Shown: positions 30,913 to 41,325, counted from the first letter of the stretch. The stretch is DNA of 64,000 bases from Porodaedalea pini (GCA_002794775.1 NBAY01000001.1:434001-498000); one strand, 5' to 3'. Numbers and translations are program-made. The notes: a model not told the origin generated them from the letters alone.

Positions 30913-31392
30913 CTGTATTTTTCACAAACAATGACAGTCGGTGAATATCACAAGTGTTTCTCGGACCTCGGTCCGAGTGAGGGAAGTGAGCATCTGAGCA
31001 GATTACAAATGCGACCGCGTGATGTCACAGTAGCTAGTAGTACAACCTGCGCGTCAAGCTGGCACGCGTCTGCTGCACTCACCCAGTGGCATGTAGTACA
31101 GCGGCATCCGTAACACCGCTAGGCAGCCATACCCAGTCTCCGAATATATTCTCTCAGCCGCTCACTATCAGCACACCACCAATTGTCAGCAACAAGCAAT
31201 TTTTGTGTGCCATCCACTGCAACTTTGTCGCAACTCTCCAACCGCCTCATAACTTCAAAAGACCACAGTTCTCTCCAGATCTTCTTTGCTGGCCTTTCCA
31301 AGGACATCTACCTAATAGCTAGGAGCTACACTTGTCCAGTACAACCAGGTCCAAGCCAACACTGAGAGCGACGACTCTATCAACAGGCTAGA
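30913..31392. repeat. Left terminal inverted repeat (480 bp)
   Basis: Matches 36457-36936 in reverse complement. It carries the promoter and 5' UTR of the companion gene, whose ATG begins at the last TIR base. It also has a 62-codon ORF on its minus strand (31119-31307), present identically in the other TIR; I do not know whether it is expressed. Confidence 0.93.
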
Positions 31393-32725
31393 TGGCACGG
31401 GCACCGTCAAGTGGAGTTGCTGAGGATGATGATACACAGAGTGTGCAAGGTACATCCAAATGAATTCTATACCTCTAACAGAAGCTAACTATGAGAAAGA
31501 AATTGGCTCTGATGAGGACGAAATAGAGATCGAGGCATCAGCATATGGCGAAGGAGTCCAGTACATTGTAACACTGATCGAATGGATCCCACCGGCAAAG
31601 CGCAAGAGAAGGAATCAAGAAAAGAGCTCGTCAAACTGTAGCATCAAGATCAACGAACATGCAGGTGTTGCTTTCTGGCTCAAGACTATCTTTTCTCAGT
31701 TCAACCGCATCGATCTTGCCGCTTTCCGTTACCCAGATCCAGCAACTTCTCTGCTCTCTACTGAGCGCTTCACCATCACATACACAGTACCACGCATCCA
31801 GCCAGTCTTGCTACCAATCAAATCTGCCAAAGACTATGAGACTATGGTCGAGGAGGCAGAAAAGAAGGGTGTACCAAGTGCAAAAATTACCATCTCAGAG
31901 AAAGAGGTAAAACAAGTTTTATTATTTGTCAATTGAAAAACTAAGTGTATCAAGCGAGTGGATGAGGAGGAGGACTCAGAGGATGATGAAGAAATACGTG
32001 TCGGTGCTCCACCCGCTAAGAAAAAGAAAACAAATGTGAGCTTAGTTTCTTCTGTGATTTTTCTGATATCTCCCTTGCTTTGCAATTGATATAACTACTT
32101 TCCAGCCTCTATCACGCGATGATGAGGCCATTGCAGACCTTATTATTCAGCTCGAAGAGAGATACAAGTGCCAGGACAACGCATGCAAGAACACACCGAA
32201 AACATGCTGGGTGCACCCGATCACAAGAAAACATATCCGCCTTGATCACAACCTCCTCTCTTTATGGGCCACAGCAATAGTAAGTTATATTTTCTACTGT
32301 GGATATATATCTAACAGGGCTTTTTAGATCGCTGGGGAAGGAGACGTCTCAGTTGAGCAGCCACCGAACTCAAAGGACTTTGATCCAGACAAGACATCTG
32401 CAACAGTTGATGGGCGACGTGCAGCTCGATCTAATGACGGCAATGATGCCTCAAAGGGCATAACAATCAACCTTGTTGATAATCGGGGCCAGCCGTCGAC
32501 AGGCAACTCAACAAAAAAAGCTGGGCCTCGTCTCTCACTGGACCAGTTCTGTACCACATACAAGCTGTCTGACGAAATCAAACAGAAGCTTTCTGACAAT
32601 AAAGTAACAGGACCACATGCACTGTCCTACCTATCCGATTCGCTATTGCTGGAAACCGTTGGGCTTCAGATTGGGGAGATGGCTGATGTACGATTTGCGG
32701 AGCAGGAATGGTCTGTCTCTTCCTG
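31392..32725 (+). CDS. Transposon companion protein with SAM-like C-terminus
   Basis: ATG at 31392 (MARAPSSGVAEDDDTQSVQ), then exons giving YEKEIGSDEDEIEIEASAYG, IEWIPPAKRKRR, HAGVAFWLKTIFSQFN, RVDEEEDSEDDEEIRVGAPP, the basic KKKK, a Cys/His segment KCQDNACKNTPKTCWVH with KHIRLDHNLLSLWATAI, and a C-terminal helical module (KLSDEIKQKLSDNKVTGPHA ... GLQIGEMADVRFAEQEW) resembling a SAM domain. Four introns; all joins keep frame to TGA at 32723. The Cys/His segment might bind DNA and KKKK might be a nuclear signal (inference). Its position just inside the TIR, facing the transposase, suggests it is a normal part of the element. I recognise the type as a repeated agaricomycete protein but know no function. 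Confidence 0.75.
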
Positions 32726-32865
32726 AGTTGTTCTGTAGTCTCGCTTTTACATGCTGTGTATTCTGCTTCAAACCACTGTATCACTCTGCAAACTACTCGC
32801 ATACTGTACTGATATATATTCTGTAATGCTAATTACATGACGAGAATACCTCTCAGTTCCTTTGT

Positions 32866-33076
32866 GTCTTCCCTTTTCTTGCTACCCGTCAAGGAATATC
32901 AGATTGTCAACTTCTTCCTCCCAAAGCTCAAGGATGGGGACATCTCATGAGGGTCACGCCCGTGCAGAAGCAGACCAGCACCGGCTAAAGTTCTCACTCC
33001 AAGATGTTCGTCGCCATTGGTGACTTTGACGGCCACGTAGGTCTTGGTGTCAAGTGCGCGAAGGAAGTTGCGACGC
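32866..33076 (+). pseudogene. Captured fragment of 40S ribosomal protein S2 (uS5)
   Basis: Reads LPVKEYQIVNFFLPKLKD, then in a shifted frame MRVTPVQKQTSTG, a stop, and [20 protein letters not shown]: three consecutive segments of S2, with the highly conserved [15 protein letters not shown] block. It ends abruptly near 33076, where the WD40 fragment begins. A frameshift and a stop show it is not functional. Confidence 0.85.
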
Positions 33077-33330
33077 CGTTATCCGCAATGTGTTTTCCGT
33101 CAGCTGAGAAAGAGACGGACCAAACACCGGCCGTGTGCCCTTCCAGAGCCTTCAGCCATAATCCAGTGCGTGGTGCAAAGGAGTCGTCGAAAGAGCGTAC
33201 CTTACCTCGCGAAATCGCATCACCACTACCCGCCGATGCTGGGCATGACGTGTCGTGTTTGAGAATATCCTTGAGGAAATTGACGGATGTGTCGAGGTCA
33301 TGGGAGGAAGGGGGCACGAGCTCCAGTGGG
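33077..33330 (-). pseudogene. Captured fragment of a WD40 protein
   Basis: Minus strand: [40 protein letters not shown], then [18 protein letters not shown], the start of a WD40 repeat (GH...SVSFS.DG..IA). The repeat is cut where the S2 fragment starts. The parent gene is not identified. Confidence 0.65.
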
Positions 33331-33559
33331 AGATTTGAAATGAGTTAGACCAGAAGAGTCGATCGCTAGAGAGACGACTTACTTCTGTAAATGAGACTCA
33401 TAGCGACGTGAAACTCAGTTCCGCGTCGGCAAGAGCCCATATCTTTGTCAACGTGTTTTTATCCAATCCAGTATACCCCTTCAAAGGTGAAACAAACATA
33501 CCGACACAGCAACGGAAGTCGTTGAGTCATTCACCTTTGGTTCCTTCATGTACTAGACA

Positions 33560-34572
33560 CTGGTAGGTTCATCGTCACAGAAGCCCTTGGCGTATGCAAT
33601 GTATGGTAGATATGTATATCTCTTTTCGTGGTACTTGCCGACAATCAAAGGATCTAGAGAATTTATTAGCGACACGTTGTGAAAGGACAAAGAGTTCACC
33701 CTACGGTGTCCCCCCTTCAAGAATGCCTCAGGAGACGACGCGCAGAGCGTTCGAGATGGGTGGTGGTCGTCGTCGTCATCGTCGTCAATTTCCGCGTTGA
33801 GCAGAGTGATCCTGCATGAGCAAGGTTAAAGTTGAAGCGTGTTCGGTCGCGGCGGGTCCCAATCGAGAGAATCGAGAGTGTGGGCCGGGACGGTTTGCGC
33901 AGCGGATAAAAACACGTTCAACAGTGAGCACAAATTCGTCCCCGACGACGAGGGCAGCGAAGAAGCACAAGACGTACCGCGATCAACAGGGTCGAGAGAG
34001 AAGGAGAGAAAAATAAGAGAGGACAACAAGCAGGTGTAGCACCTTGAAAACGCAGAGCAGATGGGATCAGCGCACTGCCCGTGATAGCGGCTGATCGTTT
34101 CGTCGAGGGCGCTGGGACGGCATATACGAGGGCGACGACGATGCAGACACGGTCTTGCTGAGCATCGGGACGAGGGGCGGGGTGCGGCGGGGAGACCAAG
34201 TAGTGCGAAGGGTGCAACAGCGGGGGTTTGAAGGCAAGCGTCGAGTTGAAATTTCGCGACGGCGTTATAAACAGCGGGATCCCGGCTGCCTGCCTGAATG
34301 CGTGCCTCAAGCCAGGACATGATCAACGTCAACCTGTTGCACGACTCAACTTCCTGCACGGGTTCATCGATAGGGAAGTTTCCGGTAACCGACGCAAGCA
34401 AGCCCTGGTCGTTGTCTTATTGCAATTGACATCCAGCAGACCACCAACGACTTGCGGCGTACGCGCAGAATTGACCTGCTGAATGTAAACTTCGACAAGC
34501 TTTGTGAGCTCATTCTGAAAAAGATAGAACACAAGGTCGTGCACGAAATCGAATCGATCGCAGGCGATGATG
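33560..34572 (-). pseudogene. Captured fragments of clathrin heavy chain
   Basis: From right to left: CDRFDFVHDLVFYLF, QNELTKLVEVYIQQVNSART, PQVVGGLLDVNC, SVTGNFPIDEPVQEVE, RLTLIMSWLEARIQAGSRDP, AVYNAVAK, then after unrelated DNA (about 34230-33690) IVGKYHEKRYTYLPYIAYAK and GFCDDE. These follow each other in the order of the clathrin heavy-chain repeats. Frame changes, a stop and the intervening segment show decay. Near 33385-33480 a further piece (GLDKNTLTKIWALADAE) resembles an EH domain; that call is weak. Confidence 0.82.
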
Positions 34573-35010
34573 AATAGAAGCTCACGACAGATGACGGTGA
34601 TGTGTGCCTCGGGGAAGATGTCCGGCCTGAGGAGGTCGAGGCAGGAGCTGCCGGCAAAGTACTCAATGAGCGCGCCGTAGTGGCGCGACACGTTCGCGCT
34701 GTGCGAGATGCGTGATTTCCTGCTGTATCTCCGGGATGTCGTTGTCCGTGTCCTCAAGACCTGCATTGAGCCCAAGTTGGTAAATTTAGTATATATGCAT
34801 GAGAAAACAAGGGAGGAGGGGTGAGAGGGTCCCCGGTGCGCACCAATTTGCTTGATTGCAACGATCTGCTTGGTGTCATTGTGCATGCCCTTGTAGACGG
34901 TGCCAGCGCCCAGCTTCTCGAGTATCGCATACTGGCTCGCTGGCTTGTTGTTCAGCGCCAGACATAGCAGGCAATGCCGCGACGGCGTGTGATTGCTCGC
35001 TATTTTGTTG
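34573..35010 (-). pseudogene. Captured N-terminal fragment of a Ste20-type protein kinase, fused to clathrin
   Basis: Minus strand: MSGAEQQASE, a frame change, YAILEKLGAGTVYKGMHND and KQIVAIKQI (glycine loop and ATP lysine), an intron, EDTDNDIPEIQQEITHLA, then IEYFAGSSCLDLLRPDIFPE and AHITVICREL. Relative to Ste20/germinal-centre kinases, several residues of the glycine loop and the hinge region before EYFAG are missing. The open frame 34329-35027 runs from the kinase straight into clathrin at about 34575. The retained intron means capture from genomic DNA rather than mRNA. Confidence 0.85.
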
Positions 35011-35269
35011 TTCACGATGTATGGCACTTCCAGTGAGATGGGTGATGAGGGTAGAGAACAAGTCGCAAGCGAGGTTCAGCAAAAGAATAACTCGGACCCG
35101 ACAACTTCATTGCTAAGCATATCGCATTGATGGCTTTGCCGTTCTGTTGTGTTTCATTTAGTCAAAGGACAATCAGATGTGCCACAAATACCAATGTGGT
35201 TGAAAAAGATCTGCTTCCATTGTGCGAGTGCGAGCTGCGCATGGGTATAGAAATGAGTACATGACACTG
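35011..35269. other. Spacer between kinase fragment and transposase stop
   Basis: About 260 bp with no recognised coding sequence; the origin (host flank or transposon 3' UTR) is unclear. Confidence 0.3.
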
Positions 35270-36345
35270 TCAGTCGTCAAAATGAAAACCTGAATGAGAA
35301 AAAAAGCCTTCTGCCATTTCCACAGTGATAATTTCACAGGCTCGATAGAGCTCATAGTGAGGTGAACGAGCGTACAAAAATGATTTCCCCTTCCGCCGAA
35401 TATAAGCCTTGATAATTGCAAATGCTTGTTCAATCGGATTATAGTCTGGTGAGTAAGGTGGTAAGTATTCGATTCGGCAGCCTTTTTTTTTGACAGAAAG
35501 TCAGCGAGATTATAGATACAGATTTTATGGGACATACCATAGCTTTCAACCAGTTCAGTGACTTCAACAGAGTGATGGATATGAGCATTGTCCATCACAA
35601 GGACACTTCGTCTGCCTGGGTATGGCTCACAGCGAGGAAGCTATAAAAATTATTCAATACTTCCACTAAATAGAATAGGTTTACTTACTACGTGATTGCG
35701 AAGAAAATCTAAAAAGTATTCATGAGTAAATGAGCCTTCAAGTACCTTGTAGGCAACTATTCCAGTAATGTCCATGGCTGGTAGAAGAGAATATCGTCGG
35801 CCTCGAATGAATGGAGCAGTGGCGTCTGCTGACTGGCCTCGAACTGAGCGCCCATAGGACCGAAAGTAAGTGCGTTCATCTTTTGCAGATTCATCAATGC
35901 ACAGGATTGATTCAATTGGGTGCTGCGAGATGCGTCGTCTAAAGTCTGCCCTTTTGATTGGATCTCTTTCTTGAGCTATCTTGTGCAATTTTTTGCGGGA
36001 AAAACTTTCACGAATTAGGGTGCGATGGATAGTGGATGTTGAAACGGTTATTGAGCGATGAATATCCAGTTGGTGCTGGTATTCGTCAAGAAACATGTCA
36101 GGTTTGTGTTTAGTTAGAGCCGTAAGATAGTCGACATCATCCCTGAGCAGAATTCGTGGGGCACCTTGTCCAATAGCCTTTGCACGAGTTACTGAACCAG
36201 TCTCCTTCTTATGTGCCTTTGCCCTCCAGAATGTGCTCTCAGAGAACTCCACAATCTCCAGTATTTCCTCCAATGTGTCTGTACCGCGACCATGCAAGCG
36301 TAGAGCAATCTCTTTGCGATCATCTGCAACATGTCTGTTTGGCAT
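35270..36345 (-). CDS. Tc1-like DD34E transposase, apparently intact
   Basis: About 320 aa in three exons. It cuts out and reinserts the element at TA sites. The N-terminal helix-turn-helix pair runs MPNRHVADDRKEIALRLHGR through ESTFWRAKAHKK. The catalytic domain has the first Asp in LCIDESAKDERTYFRSYGR, the second Asp in VLVMDNAHIHH, and Glu in YLPPYSPDYNPIE. Counting across the second intron gives exactly 34 residues between the second Asp and the Glu (DD34E, Tc1 type). The C-terminus YELYRACEIITVEMAEGFFS ends at 35270. Two introns (about 50 and 56 nt) with good GT-AG sites. No stops or frameshifts seen. Confidence 0.93.
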
Positions 36346-36456
36346 AGCGGTGCATCACTTCTGGTATGACCAGACGTTGCAGAGCACTTCGAGACTGTGT
36401 TTTATGAGCTAATAACATCTGGAAACAAAGAAAATGACACACTTCTGGCCTTAACT

Positions 36457-36936
36457 TCTAGCCTGTTGATAGAGTCGTCGCTCTCAGTGTTGGCTTGGAC
36501 CTGGTTGTACTGGACAAGTGTAGCTCCTAGCTATTAGGTAGATGTCCTTGGAAAGGCCAGCAAAGAAGATCTGGAGAGAACTGTGGTCTTTTGAAGTTAT
36601 GAGGCGGTTGGAGAGTTGCGACAAAGTTGCAGTGGATGGCACACAAAAATTGCTTGTTGCTGACAATTGGTGGTGTGCTGATAGTGAGCGGCTGAGAGAA
36701 TATATTCGGAGACTGGGTATGGCTGCCTAGCGGTGTTACGGATGCCGCTGTACTACATGCCACTGGGTGAGTGCAGCAGACGCGTGCCAGCTTGACGCGC
36801 AGGTTGTACTACTAGCTACTGTGACATCACGCGGTCGCATTTGTAATCTGCTCAGATGCTCACTTCCCTCACTCGGACCGAGGTCCGAGAAACACTTGTG
36901 ATATTCACCGACTGTCATTGTTTGTGAAAAATACAG
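36457..36936. repeat. Right terminal inverted repeat (480 bp)
   Basis: Reverse complement of 30913-31392. It lies 111 bp before the transposase start and probably supplies its promoter. Confidence 0.93.
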
Positions 36937-36938
36937 TA

Positions 36939-37327
36939 ACGTGCGATAACGTGACGATAATCGCGCTTGGATCTTCGCCTGTGTTCAATCCGGGTCGGCG
37001 GGGACATGGGACAAGGGGCGGACGGCTGTCAGCTAGAACGGATTAGGTGCTTCGATAAGAGTTGGAAGGTATCGGGCTCCAACGTTAGTGCGAGTGATTG
37101 CTCTAAGATGAGTGAGTAGGATCAGGAGGTCACTGGCAAGCGGGGTTCTATTAGGGAGAGAGATTACAGTTTGGATTCGAGGGATATAGGAGAACGCGAG
37201 TAAAACTATAGGGTATCAAGACAACGGGGGACGGTTGGGACGGAAGGAGAGAGAAGAGAGGAGATAACGAAGCCGACGGTGTTATCTGGCTCCAAACCCA
37301 CATTCGCGAAGTGTAACGAGCGTCCCC
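36939..37327. other. Spacer between transposon and Con-6-like gene
   Basis: About 390 bp, no gene seen. Confidence 0.4.
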
Positions 37328-37984
37328 TCATTCGCAAACTTCACCATGGAACGCAAGCAGCTCGCGCGCGTGCTCTTTGCGCACCTCGGAGGCCCTTGGA
37401 TCTGCAAAGCACATGAGTCACCTCAGAGATGAAAGAAGGAAAGAAGGGCGAATGGAAGACGTACCGTGCAGGGTGGCCTTCTGCCCTTCGAGCATGTGCG
37501 TCGGCTGTGTCTCATCCACGAAGCCAACGTGCTTGGGCGGGCTGCCCGCGGAGCTCGAGCTCGTGTCAGACGCGGAATCGGGCGACGAGTTGAGCTTGGA
37601 GGAGGCGCGCCGGCGGAGCATGCGTTTCGGCGTCATGCACTCGTTCGCGTGCGTATCTGCATGTACATACGCCATCAGCTTCAGATTATTTTCTCCTGTA
37701 AGAAGAGCTTGGAACGCATGCTTACTGCGCACGGTCTCCGGATCAAGGTCATTCTCCTCCTTCAGGTCCTCCTTATCTTCTTCCTCGACCCTTCTTCCTT
37801 CATCAAGGGCAGCCGCAGCCGCCTGCTCAACCTCTGCCGGCATCTCCTCCCCACTATCAAACCCATCCAACTTCCTCAGAGCCCGCTTCTTCGCCGCCTC
37901 AGAGATATCCGGGTCCTCCAGAGCCGTGCGCAGGGCAGTTGGCGCGATGCTCGTCTTGTGTTCTCCGCTCCTCGTGACGACCAT
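37328..37984 (-). CDS. Con-6-like (conidiation-specific type) paralogue B
   Basis: Starts MVVTRSGEHKTSIAPTALRT at 37984. The N-terminal helix LEDPDISEAAKKRALRKLDG matches the Con-6 repeat pattern. An acidic linker follows, then SPPKHVGFVDETQPTHMLEG and the second repeat QKATLHDPRASEVRKEHARE ending FHGEVCE. The last exon joins at ATLH|DPRA across an intron (about 37392-37465), which replaces the meaningless read-through. A further 69-nt intron within 37640-37720 is possible because a GT...AG pair there keeps the frame. Two degenerate Con-6 units are typical of basidiomycete relatives. Function unknown, probably stress- or spore-related. Paralogue of the gene at 30018. Confidence 0.75.
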
Positions 37985-38546
37985 CCTTGCAAGTGAGTCG
38001 AAGACTATGAATCAAAAAATTTCAAGCTTCAAGTTTCTTCCAAGCGGGTGGTTCTAGTGTGCGAGTCGTTGGACGTAAGATATGTCCTTCTTTGCGTGCT
38101 GTTTGTGGATAGTGGATTGGATTGTACAGGGTAAGGGACCTCATTTCGCGTCCTTTATATGCGCGCTTTCAAGTTGGAGCGCGGCTTGCGTAGACAGGAG
38201 CTACCGCGATGCGTTGACGTCATTCTGGTCGTGACTGGGGGTGGCTGTGTATAGCGAAAAGCTTAACTTTATTTTCTTATTTTGATCGGATTACGTCGTG
38301 AAAAAAAATTCAGCATTTGAGTGGTTTATGCAAAGCTGAAAGGGAGATAGGGATACATAGTGTATATACAGATGGAACAGAGGTTAGTGGGACATGAGGA
38401 CGTGGGACTGTGAGAAAAGAAGCTGTACATATGGGTGAGACACTCGAGTAGTCAAGAAATTAAAAAAAAAACATATCCAAGAGCAAAATGGAAAGCGCCG
38501 TTCAAATCCCACAGATAAATTTTGGAGTATCTTACATGAGATGGCG
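37985..38546. other. Intergenic
   Basis: Promoter of paralogue B and the 3' UTR of the HbrB-like gene; A-runs at 38301 and 38462. No gene seen. Confidence 0.4.
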
Positions 38547-40692
38547 CTAGGTCATACGCCGCCTCCTCGAGTCTGGCGCGGGTGGTCCTGGCCCTTGTCC
38601 AGGTGCAGGCGACGGCGTATGCGAGTGCAAGTGCACATGCGTCGCTGACGGATCTCCATGGTCCAACTCGGCCCCAGCGTTACCCATCCCGACCATACGT
38701 TCGATAACAGCCTGCAAAAAAAGTCAAGTCGAGTGAGTATACGTAAATCATGACGAAGCATAGCGAGAAACGGCGCACCTGCGCTGAATCCCAGTCGAGA
38801 TGCTCGTCCCCCCCATTCGCATTCGCATTCGCCGCCGAAGAGGTGGAAGACGAGAATACGTCGTGCTCAGGCGGCGGTAGCGCAGGGAGCGAGTCATCCC
38901 TCCTCCCAATCGTATTCACGCTCTCTCTCGCACTCGCGCTCGCGCTCGAGCCGCCATTGGTTTCTGTCCCACTATTCTGCACAAACGCATACGGCGACCC
39001 AAGCGCGTGCGCGTGCTCCGCATCAAAGGGGTTCGGGCTCCGTAATGATTCCAGAAAGCTGCGATCGCGCTCACGCTCCGCGCTGAAGCGCCCGCGCGGA
39101 GTCATCCCTCCGCCCGTCTCACCGTCCCAGCTTCCCGTCTCCGTCCCCATCCCACCACCACCTCCTCCGCGCGCCGCGCGTCCGTACGCTATTTCCCATT
39201 CTCCTTCCTCGTCCCACTCGGCGTTGTAGTATGACCGGAAGCGGCCCTTGTTCACGCTGCCGTTCTCACCTACGGTATACGAGGAGGAGTATGTGTTTGC
39301 AGAACCGGAAGGAGCGGGAGCGACAGGAGGTGTGGGGTGCGCTACATCGTCGATATTGATGTACCGTCCACGACGCTTCGCGTTTTCCTTGTCCGAGTCC
39401 GCGCCGGCATTGAGCCCGATGCCGATGCGCCCCCTTCGATCGCGCGGCGCGCCGCCAGAAAGGAAGCTCGGTGCGCGGCGATGGCGTTGGGGGCTTAGCG
39501 GTCCGACGGTCTTACTATTCCTTGAGGAGCTCGAGCCTGCAAGGGGCGCACGATGTGCAGCGAGTGCATCGAGCAGCCGGCGGATGGTATGCTCTTGTGG
39601 GGAGAGCGACGGGGCTGGGGCGGTGAGACTCAATGCGGGACGCGCACGCTGTGCCTGCGAGTGCAAAACGAGGAGCATTTGTTGCAGGCGTGGGTGTTGA
39701 TAGCTCGTCGCTTCGGCGACGCTGCTCATTCCAGGTACTGTCGTAGAAGAAGAGAAAGATGAGCCGGGACGTATAGCGACTAGACGCGCCTCGAGACACG
39801 GTGCGACAGGGACGATGATCTTATCGCGGAATGCACGTAGTGCGATCGCGCGCACATCGATGGGGGAGAGCGCTGCAGCGCCAGACAGTGTATCTTCAGG
39901 GCTCGCCAGCGTCGTTGGGCTCGTTGGGCGGTGCGACTTCGGCGTACGGTACAACGCGAGAAGGAGGGGGTCTGTCTGCAGCGGGATGAACACGCCCTCG
40001 ACGTACGGGAGGACCTGGTCCCAGAAGAACGTCCAGAGCTCAACGACGCGGGCGGGCAGTTTGTCGTCCTCGACGCCTGCGAGTTTCGTATTAAGCGTCG
40101 TCATTCCCGCACCAATGAGCTCCGCGACATCGATCTCGAGCGTTGCGAGGGCACGCGAGGGCCCGGCCGACATCACCGCCTCGATGTGCCTCCGGACGAG
40201 CGCGTTGAGGTCTTCGCTGCATGATATGAGAGTTGGTGATTGGCATTTACAAATAACGGAACGAGGGTGGACGTACATGGGAAATTGCAGCTGCTCATGA
40301 TTGAACAGCGGTAGCACATAGATATGGAGCTGTGCCCACGCGCCGCCATCGTTCCCATTCATTCCCATCCCTAGGCTCGTGCTCCCTCCGTGACCATGGC
40401 CGAGTGCATGCCCCAGCGCGTGCCCATGTCCGTGGGCCGCACCTGCAGCGCCAGCGGTGCCGACACCAGCTGTGTGGGGAAGTACTAGCGTGCTTGCAGA
40501 GTTGAGGGCTGAAGCAGACGAGCCCGTGATGGTGCTGAGCGCAGCGGCGGGGAGCTGGCCCGCGAGCGTGCCAAGGCGCAGCATCTCGCGCTGCACGAGC
40601 TTTGCGTCGTATGTACGGTTCGCGGACGTCAGTGCGGCGGATGAGGACGCACCCTTTGATGTTGAAAGGTGGGAGGAGTAAGAGTAGGACAT
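38547..40692 (-). CDS. HbrB-like protein, putative TORC2 subunit (Bit61/Protor type)
   Basis: Starts MSYSYSSHLSTSKGASSS. After a Gly/His-rich segment comes the HbrB domain (roughly residues 115-330): LHIYVLPLFNHEQLQFP, IEDLNALVRRHIE (joined across a 64-nt in-frame intron at about 40217-40276), KLPARVVELWTFFWDQVLPY, VEGVFIPLQTDPLLLALYRT, IDVRAIALRAFRDKIIVP, QHPRLQQMLLVL. The rest is Ser/Gly-rich and probably disordered, and the last exon gives QAVIERMVGMGNAGAEL before TAG at 38547. In fungi this family (yeast Bit61/Bit2, human PRR5) belongs to TOR complex 2; HbrB was first linked to hyphal branching. The domain is well conserved, so the call is firm; the role in this species is inferred. Confidence 0.88.
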
Positions 40693-41325
40693 AGCGAGAT
40701 AGCAATGGAATGGAATAGAGAACGGTCAGACAAGAGCGCACGTCGGAGAGATAGGGAATGGAACGGAGAAATATAAAGGAAATATAAAACGGAGAGATCA
40801 TCGCTCGCTGTCATCAATGATGCAGACGGGCGGTGTCACGACTAGCGATAGCGACAGCAACACGGACTTGCGATCTGTCGAATCTGGGATGGGGAACGGG
40901 AGGACACATGCGATGCGGACTCACCTTTGACGGCGACGCATGCATCTTGGACGCAGACGGCGGCGACGCCATCCCTCGCTGTCGCGCTTATCAGAAGAGG
41001 GTGTGTCGGCGATGGTGAACGTGTTGTGTCGCTGTTGAAGGCGGTGTGCAAGAGGTGTTCGTCGTCGTCGTCGTCGTCTTACTGATCGCTGTGTGTGATC
41101 GTCGGCCGGCGGCTTGATTTTGGGATTTGCGCGTTGCAGTTGCCTACTTACCTGCACTTGCCTTTCTCTTTACTCTCTTATTCCTCAGTCTGTTCGCAAG
41201 TAAACCATCCAGCTCAACGCGTTGATGTCAAGCTCGCGGGATTTGTTAAGCAATACCCAAAGAATAAATTGTCTACCCGAGATCGCAAGAAACTCGTTAG
41301 AAATTACGCTTTCTCTCAGTCTACC
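40693..41325. promoter_or_regulatory. Divergent promoter region (HbrB-like / DUF1349)
   Basis: About 630 bp between divergent starts. The ORF open from 41095 is in frame with the DUF1349 gene but its extra N-terminus looks untranslated. TCG-repeat (GTCGTC) near 41060. Confidence 0.4.

Larger units (their letters stand above)
30913..36936. mobile_element. Tc1/mariner-type transposon, 6,024 bp, 480-bp TIRs, carrying host-gene fragments
   Basis: Both ends start CTGTATTTTTCACAAACAAT and are flanked by TA (30911-30912, 36937-36938). The inverted repeats span 30913-31392 and 36457-36936, exactly 480 bp each, and ORFs inside them translate identically from both copies. Inside: a companion gene on the plus strand from the left TIR, a DD34E transposase on the minus strand from the right TIR, and between their 3' ends a 2.3-kb block of host-gene fragments. 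Most Tc1 elements are 1.5-2.5 kb with TIRs under 100 bp, so the size, TIR length and cargo are unusual. Intact transposase and identical TIRs suggest recent movement. Confidence 0.93.

Noticed and set aside
38680..40692. Insert MYVHPRSVICKCQSPTLISCS in the HbrB-like protein
   Set aside because: A GT-AG intron that happens to keep the frame; removing it restores PIEDLNALVRRHIE.
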